A DNA stretch of 45,232 nt from Novispirillum itersonii subsp. itersonii ATCC 12639 (GCF_000381985.1 NZ_KB907355.1:1-45232), one strand, 5' to 3'. Positions 1-8,418 are shown, counted from the stretch's first letter. Program-made: numbers and translations. The notes: generated from the sequence alone by a model not told the origin.

Positions 1-310
1 GCGGCTTGCCCTGTTCGGCGGTCATCAGCTGCGCCAGATCTTCCTGATTGGCCAGAATCAGGGTGTACCACTTGCGCAGAATGTTGGCCCGTTCCTTCGC
101 CGTCTTCGCCCGCCAGGCCGGCAGCGCCGCATGCGCCGCTGCAATCGCCTGCTTCGCCTCGGCGGCACCCATATCAGGAACCTGCGCCAGCTCTTCCCCC
201 GTCGCCGGGTTCAGGACCGCAAAGGTCTTGCCGCTCGCCGCGGCCTGCCATTGCCCGTCAATGTAACCCTGCGTGCGGTACAGGGACGGATTGGAGAACG
301 TCAGGGTCAT
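1..310 (-). CDS. gabD: NAD(P)-dependent succinate-semialdehyde-type dehydrogenase, N-terminal 103 aa (cut by window edge)
   Basis: Reading the minus strand from ATG at 310 gives an open frame to base 1. The protein begins MTLTFSNPSLYRTQGYIDGQ, continues with FAVLNPATGEEL and LPAWRAKTAKERANILRKW, and reaches MTAEQGKP at the edge. These are hallmarks of the N-terminal Rossmann region of the GabD branch of aldehyde dehydrogenases, which oxidise succinate (or glutarate) semialdehyde to the dicarboxylate in the cytosol. The catalytic Cys and Glu lie beyond the window, so activity cannot be judged. An AAGAAGG ribosome site overlaps the end of the thioesterase gene, so it is the last visible gene of the operon read from the sigma-54 promoter at 8250-8265. 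Paired with the iron alcohol dehydrogenase upstream it could complete conversion of a hydroxy acid to a dicarboxylate; that pairing is inference. Glutarate-semialdehyde or another omega-semialdehyde is an alternative substrate. Confidence 0.85.
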   Translation of the reverse strand, partial: MTLTFSNPSLYRTQGYIDGQWQAAASGKTFAVLNPATGEELAQVPDMGAAEAKQAIAAAHAALPAWRAKTAKERANILRKWYTLILANQEDLAQLMTAEQGKP

Positions 311-311
311 G

Positions 312-767
312 TCATTTACCTTCTTCGCAGGACAGATCGGTCAGCGCAGCGCGCAAGGGGGCGGGCAGCGGCACCGGGCGGCGGCTGTCACGGTCGACAT
401 ACACATGGATGAAATACCCGGCGGCAGCCGGGGTCGGGTCGTCATTGCGGAACAGACCGACTTCATAACTGACGCTGCTGGTCCCCAGCCGGGTGACGCG
501 GATGCCCGCCTCTACCCGGTCAGGGAACGCCAGCGGCGCGAAATAGGAGCAGCCGGTTTCCACCACCAGCCCGATCACCGCCCCGGCATGAATATCCAGC
601 ACGCCACGGGTGATCAGGTACTGGTTCACCACCGTATCGAAGTAGCTGTAATAAACCACGTTGTTGACGTGGCCGTAGACGTCATTGTCCATCCACCGTG
701 TCGGGATGGTCAGAAAATGACGGTAGCTGTCACGGCCTTCGGTTTTGCGGTCCGGTGCGGCGGTCAT
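312..767 (-). CDS. Hotdog-fold acyl-CoA thioesterase (YbgC/4-hydroxybenzoyl-CoA thioesterase family)
   Basis: The 151-aa product has the family signature [19 protein letters not shown] at about residues 28-46, with the early Asp and the GHVNN turn that in this family position the thioester for hydrolysis. The length is typical for a single hotdog domain, and there is no signal peptide, so it should be cytosolic. It lies between the iron alcohol dehydrogenase (18 nt gap) and gabD (1 nt gap), so it is translated as part of the same operon. In this setting it may release a free acid from an acyl-CoA such as a hydroxyacyl-CoA, or recover CoA during catabolism of the imported compound. The substrate cannot be read from sequence. 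The family assignment is firm; the pathway role is inferred. Confidence 0.85.
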   Translation of the reverse strand: MTAAPDRKTEGRDSYRHFLTIPTRWMDNDVYGHVNNVVYYSYFDTVVNQYLITRGVLDIHAGAVIGLVVETGCSYFAPLAFPDRVEAGIRVTRLGTSSVSYEVGLFRNDDPTPAAAGYFIHVYVDRDSRRPVPLPAPLRAALTDLSCEEGK

Positions 768-784
768 CGGTGGCTCCCTGATAC

Positions 785-1954
785 TTACAGGACAGAGGCG
801 TAGATCGCCCGGGCATCGGCCAGCGTGACCGGGCGCGGGTTATTGATCAGCAGGCGCTCAACCTTCATGGCATCAGCGGCCAGACGGTCGAGATCGCTTT
901 CCGCCACCCCGACAGCACGCAGGGTCTGGGCAAACGGCATCCGGTGCACCATCGCCGTCATCTCAGCGATGAAGGCATCACAGGCATCAGCCTGCGAGGC
1001 AAACCGCCGCCCCGGCAGCACCACCGCCGCCAGCTCGGCATACTGGGCTTCCGCCGCATCGCGGTTGAAGGCCAGCACGGGGGCCAGCACCAGCGCATTG
1101 GACAGACCGTGCGGCACATGGAAGTGCCCGCCCAGCGGATAGGCCAGCGCATGAACCGCCGCCACCGGGGCATTGGCAAACGCCATCCCGGCCAGCATCG
1201 AGCCCTGCAGCATGGCAGCCCGGGCGGCCAGATCCCGCCCGTCGGCGATCACCCGGTCCATGTTGGTCGCCAGCAGGTGCAGGGCCTTCAGGGCCAGACC
1301 GTCGGACAGAGCATTCTTCTTATGACGGCTGGTATAGGCCTCGATGGCATGGACCATCGCGTCGATGCCGGTCATCGCCGTCACCGCCGGGGGCAGGCCG
1401 AGGGTCAGCTCGGCATCCAGCAGGGCAATGTCAGGATACAGCAGCGGCGACACCACACCCTTCTTTTCATGGGTCGGGGTGGTGACGATGGAGATCGGCG
1501 TCACTTCTGACCCGGTCCCGGCGGTGGTCGGCACCTGAATCAGCGGCAGGCGCGGCCCCTTGGCCAGACCGATGCCGTAAATGTCCGGCAGGGACTGCGG
1601 TGCCCCCACCAGCAGCGCAACCAGCTTGGCGGTATCAAGGGAACTGCCGCCGCCAAAGCCAATCACCGCTTCGGCCCCGGCATCACGGGCCGCCTGTACC
1701 GCCGCATCAACCGAGGCCTCCGGCGGGTCAGCCTGCACATCGCTGTACAGGGCCGCCGTCAGCCCGGCGTCTGCCAGTGCCTGCATCGGGGCATCCAGCA
1801 GCCCGGCCTTGACCAGACCGGGATCGGTGATCACCAGCACCCGGCTGGCCCCGAGATCTTTGGCCAGCGCGCCCAGTTTCAGGGCTCCGCCGGTTTCGGA
1901 AATCACCCGGGGGGTGGTCTCAAACGAGAAATTCAGGGACGTCTGAATGGTCAT
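785..1954 (-). CDS. Iron-containing (group III) alcohol dehydrogenase
   Basis: The 389-aa protein has the standard length and layout of the Fe-ADH family. An N-terminal NAD(P)-binding half carries [12 protein letters not shown] (about residues 98-109) and [12 protein letters not shown]. The C-terminal helical half holds the metal ligands: Asp and His in [14 protein letters not shown] and the His residues of [16 protein letters not shown]. All four expected ligands are present, so the enzyme should be active. Such enzymes interconvert alcohols or hydroxy acids and aldehydes; 4-hydroxybutyrate dehydrogenases belong to this family. The start is supported by AGGAG eight bases upstream of ATG. It follows livF by 20 nt and precedes the thioesterase and gabD. 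The neighbouring semialdehyde dehydrogenase makes a hydroxy acid or diol the best guess for the substrate, but ethanol, lactaldehyde or other alcohols are not excluded. Confidence 0.9.
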   Translation of the reverse strand: MTIQTSLNFSFETTPRVISETGGALKLGALAKDLGASRVLVITDPGLVKAGLLDAPMQALADAGLTAALYSDVQADPPEASVDAAVQAARDAGAEAVIGFGGGSSLDTAKLVALLVGAPQSLPDIYGIGLAKGPRLPLIQVPTTAGTGSEVTPISIVTTPTHEKKGVVSPLLYPDIALLDAELTLGLPPAVTAMTGIDAMVHAIEAYTSRHKKNALSDGLALKALHLLATNMDRVIADGRDLAARAAMLQGSMLAGMAFANAPVAAVHALAYPLGGHFHVPHGLSNALVLAPVLAFNRDAAEAQYAELAAVVLPGRRFASQADACDAFIAEMTAMVHRMPFAQTLRAVGVAESDLDRLAADAMKVERLLINNPRPVTLADARAIYASVL

Positions 1955-1974
1955 GATGGTTTCTCCTGCCGTCC

Positions 1975-2658
1975 TCAGCCGGGACGGACACTGCCGCGTT
2001 CGATGCGGTACACCGCATCGACCAGATCGGCGGAATGAGTGTCATCGGATTCCGAGATCAGCACACACAGGCCTTCCTTACGCAGCCCAGCGATCACCTC
2101 GGTCAGGCGGCGCGACAGCACCGGGGCAACCCCTTCGAACGGCTCATCCAGCAGCAGCAGACGGCGGCCCGGCATCAGGGCACGGGCCAGTGCCACCAGC
2201 TTCTGCTGGCCACCGGACAGCTGCAGGGCCCGGCGGCCCCGGTACTGGGCGATTTCCGGCAGCAGGCTGTAGACCCACTCCAGCCGCTGGGCGGCATCGG
2301 GGATCTTGTTGGCCCAGAACGGCATCAGGATGTTTTCTTCCACCGTCAGGGCCGGAATCAGCCGCCGGTCTTCCGGCATGTAGCTGACCCCCGCCGGAGC
2401 CCGTCGGTACGGCTGCTGGGACAGCAGATCGGCACCGTCAAAGGTCATCCGCCCGGCGGTCGGGGACAGCAACCCCATGATCGAGCGGATCAGCGTGGTC
2501 TTTCCCGCGCCGTTATGACCGATCAGGCCGACCATCTGCCCGGCGCCGACCGTCAGGGTGACATCGCGCAGAATCGGAATATGGCCGATCGACACTGACA
2601 GGCCGGAAATCTCCAGACCGGTGGAGAGGCTGGCAGAGGACTGGGGTGCGGCGGTCAT
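1975..2658 (-). CDS. livF: ABC transporter ATP-binding protein, LivF type
   Basis: This is a 227-aa nucleotide-binding subunit of a hydrophobic/branched-chain-type importer. Walker A is GHNGAGKTT (about residues 48-56), the signature is LSGGQQKLVALARAL, Walker B is LLLLDEPFEG, and the switch His is replaced within LISESDD, as in many LivF proteins. The ATG overlaps the livG stop as ATGA, indicating translational coupling. With LivG it forms the cytoplasmic ATPase pair that powers LivH-LivM. The closing residues RIERGSVRPG are typical of LivF. The transported solute is not determined by this subunit. Confidence 0.93.
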   Translation of the reverse strand: MTAAPQSSASLSTGLEISGLSVSIGHIPILRDVTLTVGAGQMVGLIGHNGAGKTTLIRSIMGLLSPTAGRMTFDGADLLSQQPYRRAPAGVSYMPEDRRLIPALTVEENILMPFWANKIPDAAQRLEWVYSLLPEIAQYRGRRALQLSGGQQKLVALARALMPGRRLLLLDEPFEGVAPVLSRRLTEVIAGLRKEGLCVLISESDDTHSADLVDAVYRIERGSVRPG

Positions 2659-3434
2659 GCGGACGCTCCCTTCTGGCTGGATTTACCGTGGCCGTGGCCG
2701 GTGACGAGATCGCGGACCTTCTGGTCTTCCAGCACCGCCGTCGGCGGACCGTCAGCGATGATCTCGCCGCTGTAGAAAGCCAGCAGACGCGACACGTAGC
2801 GGCGCACCACATCCATGTCATGTTCGACGAACAGCACGGTCACGCCGTGGTGACGCACCGCCGACATCACCGTATCCATCAGGCCGGTCTTTTCCTCGAC
2901 ACTGACGCCGCTGGTCGGTTCATCCAGCAACAGCATCTGCGGTTCACCGATCAGGGCCATGGCGATGTCGATCAGCTTGCGCGCGCCCTGCGGCACCGCC
3001 GTCACCACCGCATCACGGAACCGGGTGACCCGGAATTCCTCGAGGATGGTTTCAGCCCGGGCTATCCGCGCCTTGGTGCGCAGCGGCCGCAGGAACGACG
3101 GGCGCGGACTTTCCGCCGCCGCCAGCGCGATCAGCAGGTTGTCCAGCACCGTCAGTTCCGGGAACAGCTGCGCGACCTGAAACGACCGGGCCATCCCGGC
3201 GCGGGTGATCGCGCGCGGGGTATGCCCAAGGATCGGGCGGCCGTTGAACAGGATTTCGCCGCTGCTGGGCGGCAGATAGCCGGTCACCATGTTGATGAAG
3301 GTGGTCTTGCCCGCCCCGTTGGAGCCGATCACCCCCACCACTTCACCTTTGGTGATGCGGACGTTCAGATCCTTGGCGGCGGTCACCGCCCCGAAGGACT
3401 TGCACAGGGCTCTGGTTTCAAGAATGGCGGTCAT
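2655..3434 (-). CDS. livG: ABC transporter ATP-binding protein, LivG type
   Basis: The start was placed at ATG 3434 (MTAILETRALCKSFG) rather than the longer frame at 3479, because 3434 overlaps the livM stop as ATGA and the extra residues are not family-like. The resulting 259-aa protein carries Walker A GSNGAGKTTF, the LivG-specific GMARSFQVAQLFPELTVLDN stretch, a degenerate signature region (PQGARKLIDIAMAL), Walker B LLLDEPTSGVSVEE and the switch His in FVEHDMDVV. The C-terminus is basic and lysine-rich. It pairs with LivF. In ordinary LivG the signature reads LSxGxQR; here it reads VPQGARK, as in several amide/urea-type transporters, which hints at a solute other than leucine. Confidence 0.92.
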   Translation of the reverse strand: MTAILETRALCKSFGAVTAAKDLNVRITKGEVVGVIGSNGAGKTTFINMVTGYLPPSSGEILFNGRPILGHTPRAITRAGMARSFQVAQLFPELTVLDNLLIALAAAESPRPSFLRPLRTKARIARAETILEEFRVTRFRDAVVTAVPQGARKLIDIAMALIGEPQMLLLDEPTSGVSVEEKTGLMDTVMSAVRHHGVTVLFVEHDMDVVRRYVSRLLAFYSGEIIADGPPTAVLEDQKVRDLVTGHGHGKSSQKGASA

Positions 3435-4384
3435 GACGCGGCGGCTCCTTTGGCCTTGGCGCGGGAAAACAGGCTCCACAGGCCCTTGGGCAGGAACACG
3501 ATCACCCCAAGCAGGGTGAAGCCGAGGATCATCTGCCAGCTGTGAGGCACGAACTCGATGGCGTAGGTCCGGACCACGGCGAACACCAGCGCCGCCAGGA
3601 ACGGCGCGGCCACGTGACCGGTGCCCCCCAGCAGGGCGATGAACACGAATTCGCCGGAGGTGGTCCAGTACGCCATTTCCGGATCAATGTGCCCGGCGGC
3701 CAGCGCCGTCAGCCCGCCCCCCAGCGCCGAGACGGCAGCGGCGGCAACATAGTTGGAATAGAGCAGCCAGCGCGGCGACAGGCCAAGGTACTCAACCCGC
3801 ACCTCATTCTCGCGCACCGCCTCACACAGCACCCCGACCCCGGCCTGCACATAGCGGTGCAGCAGCAGGGCCACGGCCAGTCCGGCCACCAGCGTCACCG
3901 TCAGCAGCGCCATCGGCGCGGTTTCCTTGGCCGGAGACCAGCCGAACAGGGTCCAGCTGACGACGTTAAAGCCATCGGTGCTGCCAAGCTGCGGGCTTTT
4001 GACCAGAACGCCGAACAGGATCATCGAAAAGGCCAGCGACAGCATGGCAAAGAAAATATCGCGGTACCGGGTCAGCAGCAGGCCCAGCACCATCGCCAGC
4101 AGCATCGCGGCCAGCACCCCGGCTGACAGCAGCACCGCCAGATCGGTCAGGCCGAAAAACTGACCGCCCATGCCGACGGCATAACCGCCGACACAGTAAA
4201 ACAGCCCCTGCCCGAAGGAGACCAGACCGGCCCGCATCTGCATCACCACCCCCTGCACCACCAGGGCCTTGGCAAAGGCCATGGTCAGCAGGAACACCAG
4301 CCAGCCGGGGGCGATCAGCCCGCCCGCCGCCAGCACAACGGCGGCGGCGATCAGGCACAGTTCAGTTCTGTCCAGACGCATCAT
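3431..4384 (-). CDS. livM: ABC transporter permease, LivM type
   Basis: A 317-aa integral membrane protein with about eight to ten hydrophobic segments. It has the LivM hallmarks GLVSFGQGLFYCVGGYA near the N-terminus and the EAVRENEVRVEYLGL coupling helix in the middle, which docks on the ATPases. The ending SLFSRAKAKGAAAS is cytosolic. Both ends overlap neighbouring genes by a few bases (livH stop and livG start), so the four core transporter genes are translationally coupled. The other permease half is LivH. ATG at 4381 is an equally good start, three bases further in. Confidence 0.92.
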   Translation of the reverse strand: MMRLDRTELCLIAAAVVLAAGGLIAPGWLVFLLTMAFAKALVVQGVVMQMRAGLVSFGQGLFYCVGGYAVGMGGQFFGLTDLAVLLSAGVLAAMLLAMVLGLLLTRYRDIFFAMLSLAFSMILFGVLVKSPQLGSTDGFNVVSWTLFGWSPAKETAPMALLTVTLVAGLAVALLLHRYVQAGVGVLCEAVRENEVRVEYLGLSPRWLLYSNYVAAAAVSALGGGLTALAAGHIDPEMAYWTTSGEFVFIALLGGTGHVAAPFLAALVFAVVRTYAIEFVPHSWQMILGFTLLGVIVFLPKGLWSLFSRAKAKGAAAS

Positions 4385-5289
4385 CAGATCTTTCTCACCA
4401 GGGTTCGCCCGAACAGGCCCTGCGGGCGCACCGCAAGCACCAGCGACATCACGCCGTAGATGACGAACAGTTCCAGTTCCGGCGCGTAATGCACCGCCGC
4501 CGCACGGGCCAGCCCGACCAGCAGCGCCCCGGCTGCCGCCCCTTCAATGCTGCCCAGACCGCCGACGACCACGACGGCGAACGCCAGAACGATCACCTCG
4601 ACCCCCAGCCCCGGCGCCACCGAAATGGCGGGCGCGGTCAGGGCCCCGGCCAGCGCGCCGAGCGTGGTGCCCAGCACAAATGTCAGGGTGAACATCAGGC
4701 CGACGTTGACGCCCATCGCCATCGCCACCTCGCGGTCATGGATCACCGCCCGCAGCACCTTGCCGGTGTTGGTACGTTCCAGCCACGCCCACAGGCCGCC
4801 GCCGACCACCAGTGACACAGCGATCAGGGCAAGGTCGTAGTTGGAAACCTTCAGGCCGCCCAGCACGCTGCGGCCCATTTCGGCGTAAGGCTGAAAGGCC
4901 ATGTAGGGATCAACCCCCCAGACCATTTTCATGCCGTCCTCAAGGATCAGCAGCAGGGCATAGGTGATGATGACCATCAGGATTTCATCACGGCCATACA
5001 TCAGCCGCAGCAGGCCGCGTTCGATCACCAGACCGACCACCAGCCCGGCAACCAGTGCGCAGACCACCAGCATCAGGTAGCTGCCCCACACCGGCAGGGC
5101 CGCGCCTTCGCCGTTGAAATACCAGCCGACCATGGACGCCGCCGCATAGGCCCCGATGGCGTAGAAGCTGCCGTGCGCCATGTTGAGGATGCGCATGACG
5201 CCGTAAATCACCGTCAGGCCCGCGGCGACCAGAAACAGCCACGACGCATAGATCGTGCCGTCAATCAGGACCGCATAAATACTGTTCAT
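4384..5289 (-). CDS. livH: ABC transporter permease, LivH type
   Basis: The 301-aa permease begins with hydrophobic segments and the LivH motif YGVMRILNMAHGSFYAIGAY. A middle VLRAVIHDREVAMAMGVNV segment is the coupling helix, and the protein ends GLFGRTLVRKI. It sits 188 nt downstream of the first substrate-binding protein gene, the only large gap inside the operon, and that gap holds a perfect hairpin (5365-5386). A GGAG lies 11 bases before the ATG, a somewhat long spacing. It works with LivM as the membrane channel for the solute delivered by the two periplasmic proteins encoded upstream. Confidence 0.92.
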   Translation of the reverse strand: MNSIYAVLIDGTIYASWLFLVAAGLTVIYGVMRILNMAHGSFYAIGAYAAASMVGWYFNGEGAALPVWGSYLMLVVCALVAGLVVGLVIERGLLRLMYGRDEILMVIITYALLLILEDGMKMVWGVDPYMAFQPYAEMGRSVLGGLKVSNYDLALIAVSLVVGGGLWAWLERTNTGKVLRAVIHDREVAMAMGVNVGLMFTLTFVLGTTLGALAGALTAPAISVAPGLGVEVIVLAFAVVVVGGLGSIEGAAAGALLVGLARAAAVHYAPELELFVIYGVMSLVLAVRPQGLFGRTLVRKI

Positions 5290-5477
5290 ACCAAGGGATC
5301 TCCGTTCGGGGGATCGCGGGGAAAACCGCTCCGGCCGGGTCGGAAGAGGGACGCACCGCCCCTTCCGCCCGTGAAACCACGGGCGGCCGGATGCCGGAAC
5401 AGGATGGATAAGGCAAAGAAACCCGGCGGGATCAGGTCTGCGGCACTGCCGGACCGGACCCCGCCGTCACACTCAGA
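5290..5477. other. Intercistronic gap with perfect 9-bp hairpin between substrate-binding protein and livH
   Basis: CCGCCCGTG (5365-5373) and CACGGGCGG (5378-5386) pair perfectly around a 4-nt loop. Neither strand has a following T-run, so it is not a classic terminator. On the minus strand it lies just after the substrate-binding protein gene, where stem-loops often stabilise the upstream mRNA or partly attenuate the permease genes. That would keep the binding protein in excess over the membrane complex. I see no other gene in the gap. Confidence 0.6.
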
Positions 5478-6806
5478 TTACTCGCACTTGGCACCCGGGA
5501 AGCCGGCCTTGATCCAGTCCTGGGCCTCGGTGCCGTCCGGCGGGGTGACGCAGGTGCCGGAGAAGGACTTGACGTTCTTCAGCTCAGCCTTCTTGGTCTT
5601 GGCGTCGTAGTGGTATTCGCCGTAGGAAATGCCCTGCAGCGCCTGATGGCCATCAGCGCGGGACATCTGCACGGTGCCGGAGACCGACTCAAAGCTGGTG
5701 CCCTTGAAAGCAGCGGCAATCGCAGCCGGGGCCGGGATTTCGCCCGGGGCCTTGGCGGCCTTTTCAGCGGCATGCTTCAGGCCGAGAATAGCCTGCGCCA
5801 TCTTGGAGGCCGGGTAGGTCGGGGCCATCTGATAGGCGTTCTGATAGACGCCGGTGAACCAGGTGTTCAGGGCGTTCTGCGGCGCAAACGCGCCGAACGG
5901 GCCACGGGCGCCGACGATGGTGCCGTTCGGGGCCTGACCCTGATAACGTTCCAGCGCCGATTCACCGCAGGTCAGGATGGCAGTGGCATCATCCAGCAGG
6001 CCACGGGCCGAAGCCTGCAGCACCAGCGCTTCCATATCGCCGCCCCACAGCGAGGAATGGACGATTTGCGGACGCTTCACCGACACGGCGGAGATTTCCG
6101 CGCCGTACTGGCCCTGGAACAGCTTCGGCATCTGCGATTCCACCGCTTCAGCCTTCGGCAGGGTCTGCTTCATGGCGGCGGTGAAGTCGGCCCAGCTGTC
6201 CTGACCCCAGGAGTAGTTCTGCTGGACACCGGCATAGCGGGTGATATCCGGGCGGGTGGCAGCCAGATAGCGGGCCGCGCCGATGTTATCCACCGCGGCA
6301 TCCAGACCGGTGCGGAACACGAACTTCGGGGCCTTGTTCTCGACGAACAGGCGGGAGGTGCCGCAGTCATAGAACACGGTCAGCGCGCCCAGCTCTTCCG
6401 CCACCGGGGAAACCGCGAGGCAGTCACCGGAGGAGATATAGCCGACCACGGCATCGACCTTCTGGCGCTGGACGAGGTTGCGGAACTCTTCCACCTGCTT
6501 GGTGGCGCCACCGTTTTCGTCGATCAGCACCATTTCGATTTCGGCACCGTTGATGCCCTTGCTGGCATACGGGGCCGGCAGGGCACCGGCGTTAAGCTGG
6601 TCGATCACCACCTTGGCGGCGTTGGCGGAGGGCACACCGAACGGACCGGCAGCACCGCCGGACAGGAAGGTCACGATACCAAGACGGAACTTGCCGTTCT
6701 CAGCGGCCTGCGCCGGGGCAACGGCAGCCAGCGCAAGGGCGGAGGCAGCCATGGTCAGCGACAGACGACGCAGGGTCTTCCGAGTTACAGAAACGGTATT
6801 GGTCAC
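5478..6806 (-). CDS. Periplasmic substrate-binding protein of the LivHMGF-type transporter (first copy)
   Basis: I chose GTG at 6806 because GGAGG sits five bases upstream and the next residues form a clean export signal: basic VTRKTLRRLS, a hydrophobic core, then AQA cleavage before AENGKF. The longer frame to 6878 would overlap the upstream gene and precede the signal peptide. The 442-aa precursor has the type I periplasmic-binding fold: GIVTFLSGGAAGPFGVPSAN, IEMVLIDENGGATKQVEEF, and GYISSGDCLAVSPVAEELG. The length and the amide/urea-like N-terminus differ from typical leucine-binding LivK. It has several Cys residues (GDC, YDCGTS, ILTCG, GTCVTPP, GAKCE), which could form disulfides. The solute is unknown. 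Confidence 0.88.
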   Translation of the reverse strand: MTNTVSVTRKTLRRLSLTMAASALALAAVAPAQAAENGKFRLGIVTFLSGGAAGPFGVPSANAAKVVIDQLNAGALPAPYASKGINGAEIEMVLIDENGGATKQVEEFRNLVQRQKVDAVVGYISSGDCLAVSPVAEELGALTVFYDCGTSRLFVENKAPKFVFRTGLDAAVDNIGAARYLAATRPDITRYAGVQQNYSWGQDSWADFTAAMKQTLPKAEAVESQMPKLFQGQYGAEISAVSVKRPQIVHSSLWGGDMEALVLQASARGLLDDATAILTCGESALERYQGQAPNGTIVGARGPFGAFAPQNALNTWFTGVYQNAYQMAPTYPASKMAQAILGLKHAAEKAAKAPGEIPAPAAIAAAFKGTSFESVSGTVQMSRADGHQALQGISYGEYHYDAKTKKAELKNVKSFSGTCVTPPDGTEAQDWIKAGFPGAKCE

Positions 6807-6834
6807 GGTGTCCTCCCGATTTGGACTTGTTGGT

Positions 6835-8187
6835 TCAGGGGGGTGGAAGAGCCGACTCCCATCCGCTGCGGGCCGCATCGCGGCGGCGGCGGATCACATC
6901 GGGAGACGGCTTAAGATCCTCGGCGTCATAAACGGCCCAGTTGCCGACCATGACTTTTGCCGGAGGAAAACGGGTGTCAGGCACGACGGTTCCCACCGCC
7001 ATGGCCTGAACGATCTGATGGGTATCGCGGTCGATGTAAGAGGCGAAGCCCGGCGGGTCTTCCGGCAGGGCCAGCTTCAGGCCTTCCAGCGCCTCGACCA
7101 GTTTTTCACTGTCCTTCGCCCCACCGGCGATCTCTACGGCCCGGGCGACGGCGAGGATGCCGGTATAGGCCCCTTCCGCCGCATAGGTGGGATAGCGGCC
7201 ATTGAGGTCGTGGAAGGTACGGACAAAACGCTGGTTCCGCCCGGTTTCCGGCCAGTTGTTGTGATGGCGGGCCGACAGGATCAGCCCCGGCGGCGGGGTG
7301 TCGCCCAGCGCCACCAGCGCATCGTAATTGGCCCCGGTATCAAAATTGGCGAGCTGGATGGTCTCGAAGAAACGGGTGCTGGCCGCCTGTTTGACAAAGG
7401 CGATGAAATCCCCGCCCCAGATGGCGGTGACGACGATCTCCGGCTTCGCCTGCTGCAGGGCGGCGATATAGACCGAATAATCCGGCTCGTAGAGTTTCGG
7501 CCACAGCTCAGCGACGGTTTCATAGGTCACGCCCAGATCGGCCAGCGCATGCTGAAGATCAAGCCAGCTGACATGTCCGTAATCATAATCCGGGCCGATG
7601 AAGGCCAGCCGGGTCCAGCCATTTTTGGCCTGAAGATCACGCAGATAGCGCGCCCCGGCGGCCATTGAGGTCCAGCTGTCGTTGGTGACACGGAAGTAAT
7701 AGCGGTGCCCGGCCTCAATCGTCAGGCGGCTGGAGGCATGATCGGTGCCGATCAGGATCACCTTCTCGCGCCGTGACACTTCCGACACCGCCTGCGCAAC
7801 GCCGGATGACACCATACCGCACAGCACCTGCACATGATCGTTGCGCAGAAAGTCTTCGGCGATCCGCACCCCGTAAGAGGCCTTGGACGCCGGATCATCA
7901 ATCACGACCCGCAGCTTTGGCACCGGTAGGCCGGCGGCGGCTTCGTCCGCCAGATCCTTCAGGGCCATCTCAATCCCCGACACACTGTCGAGGCCATAGG
8001 TTCCGGCACGGCCGGTCATCGGGTACAGACAGCCGACAATGACGTCCGCCTCTTCCGCCGGAGCCCCCAGTTCAATCCGGGCAGCATGGGCGGGAAGCGA
8101 CACGGCGGCAGACAACAGGGCACCGGCCATCAGACAGATGGCAGGGCTGCTCCCGGTGCTGCGATGTGCAGGGGCACAGGCCGACAT
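6835..8187 (-). CDS. Periplasmic substrate-binding protein of the LivHMGF-type transporter (second copy, promoter-proximal)
   Basis: The start at ATG 8187 has a strong GGAGGAAT ribosome site and begins MSACAPAHRSTGSSPAIC, followed by a hydrophobic core and an AHA cleavage site. Earlier in-frame Met codons lie upstream of the predicted sigma-54 transcription start and are rejected. The mature protein shows VIVGCLYPMTGRAGTYGLDS, VLCGMVSSGVAQAVSEVSR, LIGTDHASSRLT and FIGPDYDYGHVSW, all typical of the type I fold. It is only distantly similar to the next gene product, so the operon makes two different receptors for one permease, which could widen the substrate range. It is the first gene after the promoter at 8250-8265 and ends 29 nt before the next start. 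Confidence 0.87.
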   Translation of the reverse strand: MSACAPAHRSTGSSPAICLMAGALLSAAVSLPAHAARIELGAPAEEADVIVGCLYPMTGRAGTYGLDSVSGIEMALKDLADEAAAGLPVPKLRVVIDDPASKASYGVRIAEDFLRNDHVQVLCGMVSSGVAQAVSEVSRREKVILIGTDHASSRLTIEAGHRYYFRVTNDSWTSMAAGARYLRDLQAKNGWTRLAFIGPDYDYGHVSWLDLQHALADLGVTYETVAELWPKLYEPDYSVYIAALQQAKPEIVVTAIWGGDFIAFVKQAASTRFFETIQLANFDTGANYDALVALGDTPPPGLILSARHHNNWPETGRNQRFVRTFHDLNGRYPTYAAEGAYTGILAVARAVEIAGGAKDSEKLVEALEGLKLALPEDPPGFASYIDRDTHQIVQAMAVGTVVPDTRFPPAKVMVGNWAVYDAEDLKPSPDVIRRRRDAARSGWESALPPP

Positions 8188-8249
8188 GACGTTATTCCTC
8201 CGGGCGAATGGTTGATCCATCCGCTTTTGTACCGTTGGGGTCATGAATG

Positions 8250-8265
8250 GCAAAGGGCGTGCCAA
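8250..8265 (-). promoter_or_regulatory. Sigma-54 (RpoN) promoter of the transporter/catabolic operon
   Basis: The minus strand reads TTGGCACGCCCTTTGC, an exact match to the -24/-12 consensus YTGGCACG-N4-TTGC with the GG and GC dinucleotides correctly spaced. The predicted start is about 12 nt downstream, near 8239, giving a leader of about 52 nt before the ATG at 8187. An NtrC-class activator is encoded immediately upstream and palindromic elements lie 90-160 bp further upstream, exactly where enhancer sites are expected. Confidence 0.85.
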
Positions 8266-8325
8266 CTGTATCCACAGCCCGGAAGCACGCAGGAACGCCG
8301 GTTTTGGCGGCAAAGACGGAAAGTT

Positions 8326-8401
8326 TGAGCGGATACCGCTCAGAGTGAGCGCCCCCGATGAGCGGCTACCGCTCGGGGTGAGCGCTCATCGGGAACGCTC
8401 A
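8326..8401 (-). promoter_or_regulatory. Upstream activator (enhancer) array for the NtrC-class regulator
   Basis: Two near-identical 26-bp units start at 8326 and 8359 (33 bp apart, three helical turns) and differ at three positions. Each unit contains TGAGCG-N5-CGCTC(A/G), a perfect palindrome in the first copy, followed by another TGAGCG half-site at 8346 and 8379. A final CGCTCA lies at 8396-8401. The centres lie about 95 and 128 bp upstream of the predicted sigma-54 start. The same region also holds an 11-bp inverted repeat, 8354-8364 with 8383-8393. Geometry and symmetry fit binding of an activator dimer array with a Fis-type helix-turn-helix; the assignment to the adjacent regulator is inference. 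Confidence 0.75.
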
Positions 8402-8402
8402 G

Positions 8403-8418
8403 GCGGGGCCCGCCCCGC
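8403..8418 (-). terminator. GC hairpin directly after the response-regulator stop
   Basis: GCGGGGC (8403-8409) pairs with GCCCCGC (8412-8418) around a two-base loop, beginning one base after the stop codon of the response regulator. There is no T-run on the minus strand. It could end or slow transcription of the two-component operon before it enters the enhancer array, but it may be only a structural element. Confidence 0.4.

Noticed and set aside
6807-6878. Longer N-terminus for the first substrate-binding protein
   Set aside because: The extra residues precede a clear signal peptide, and GGAGG is correctly placed for GTG 6806.
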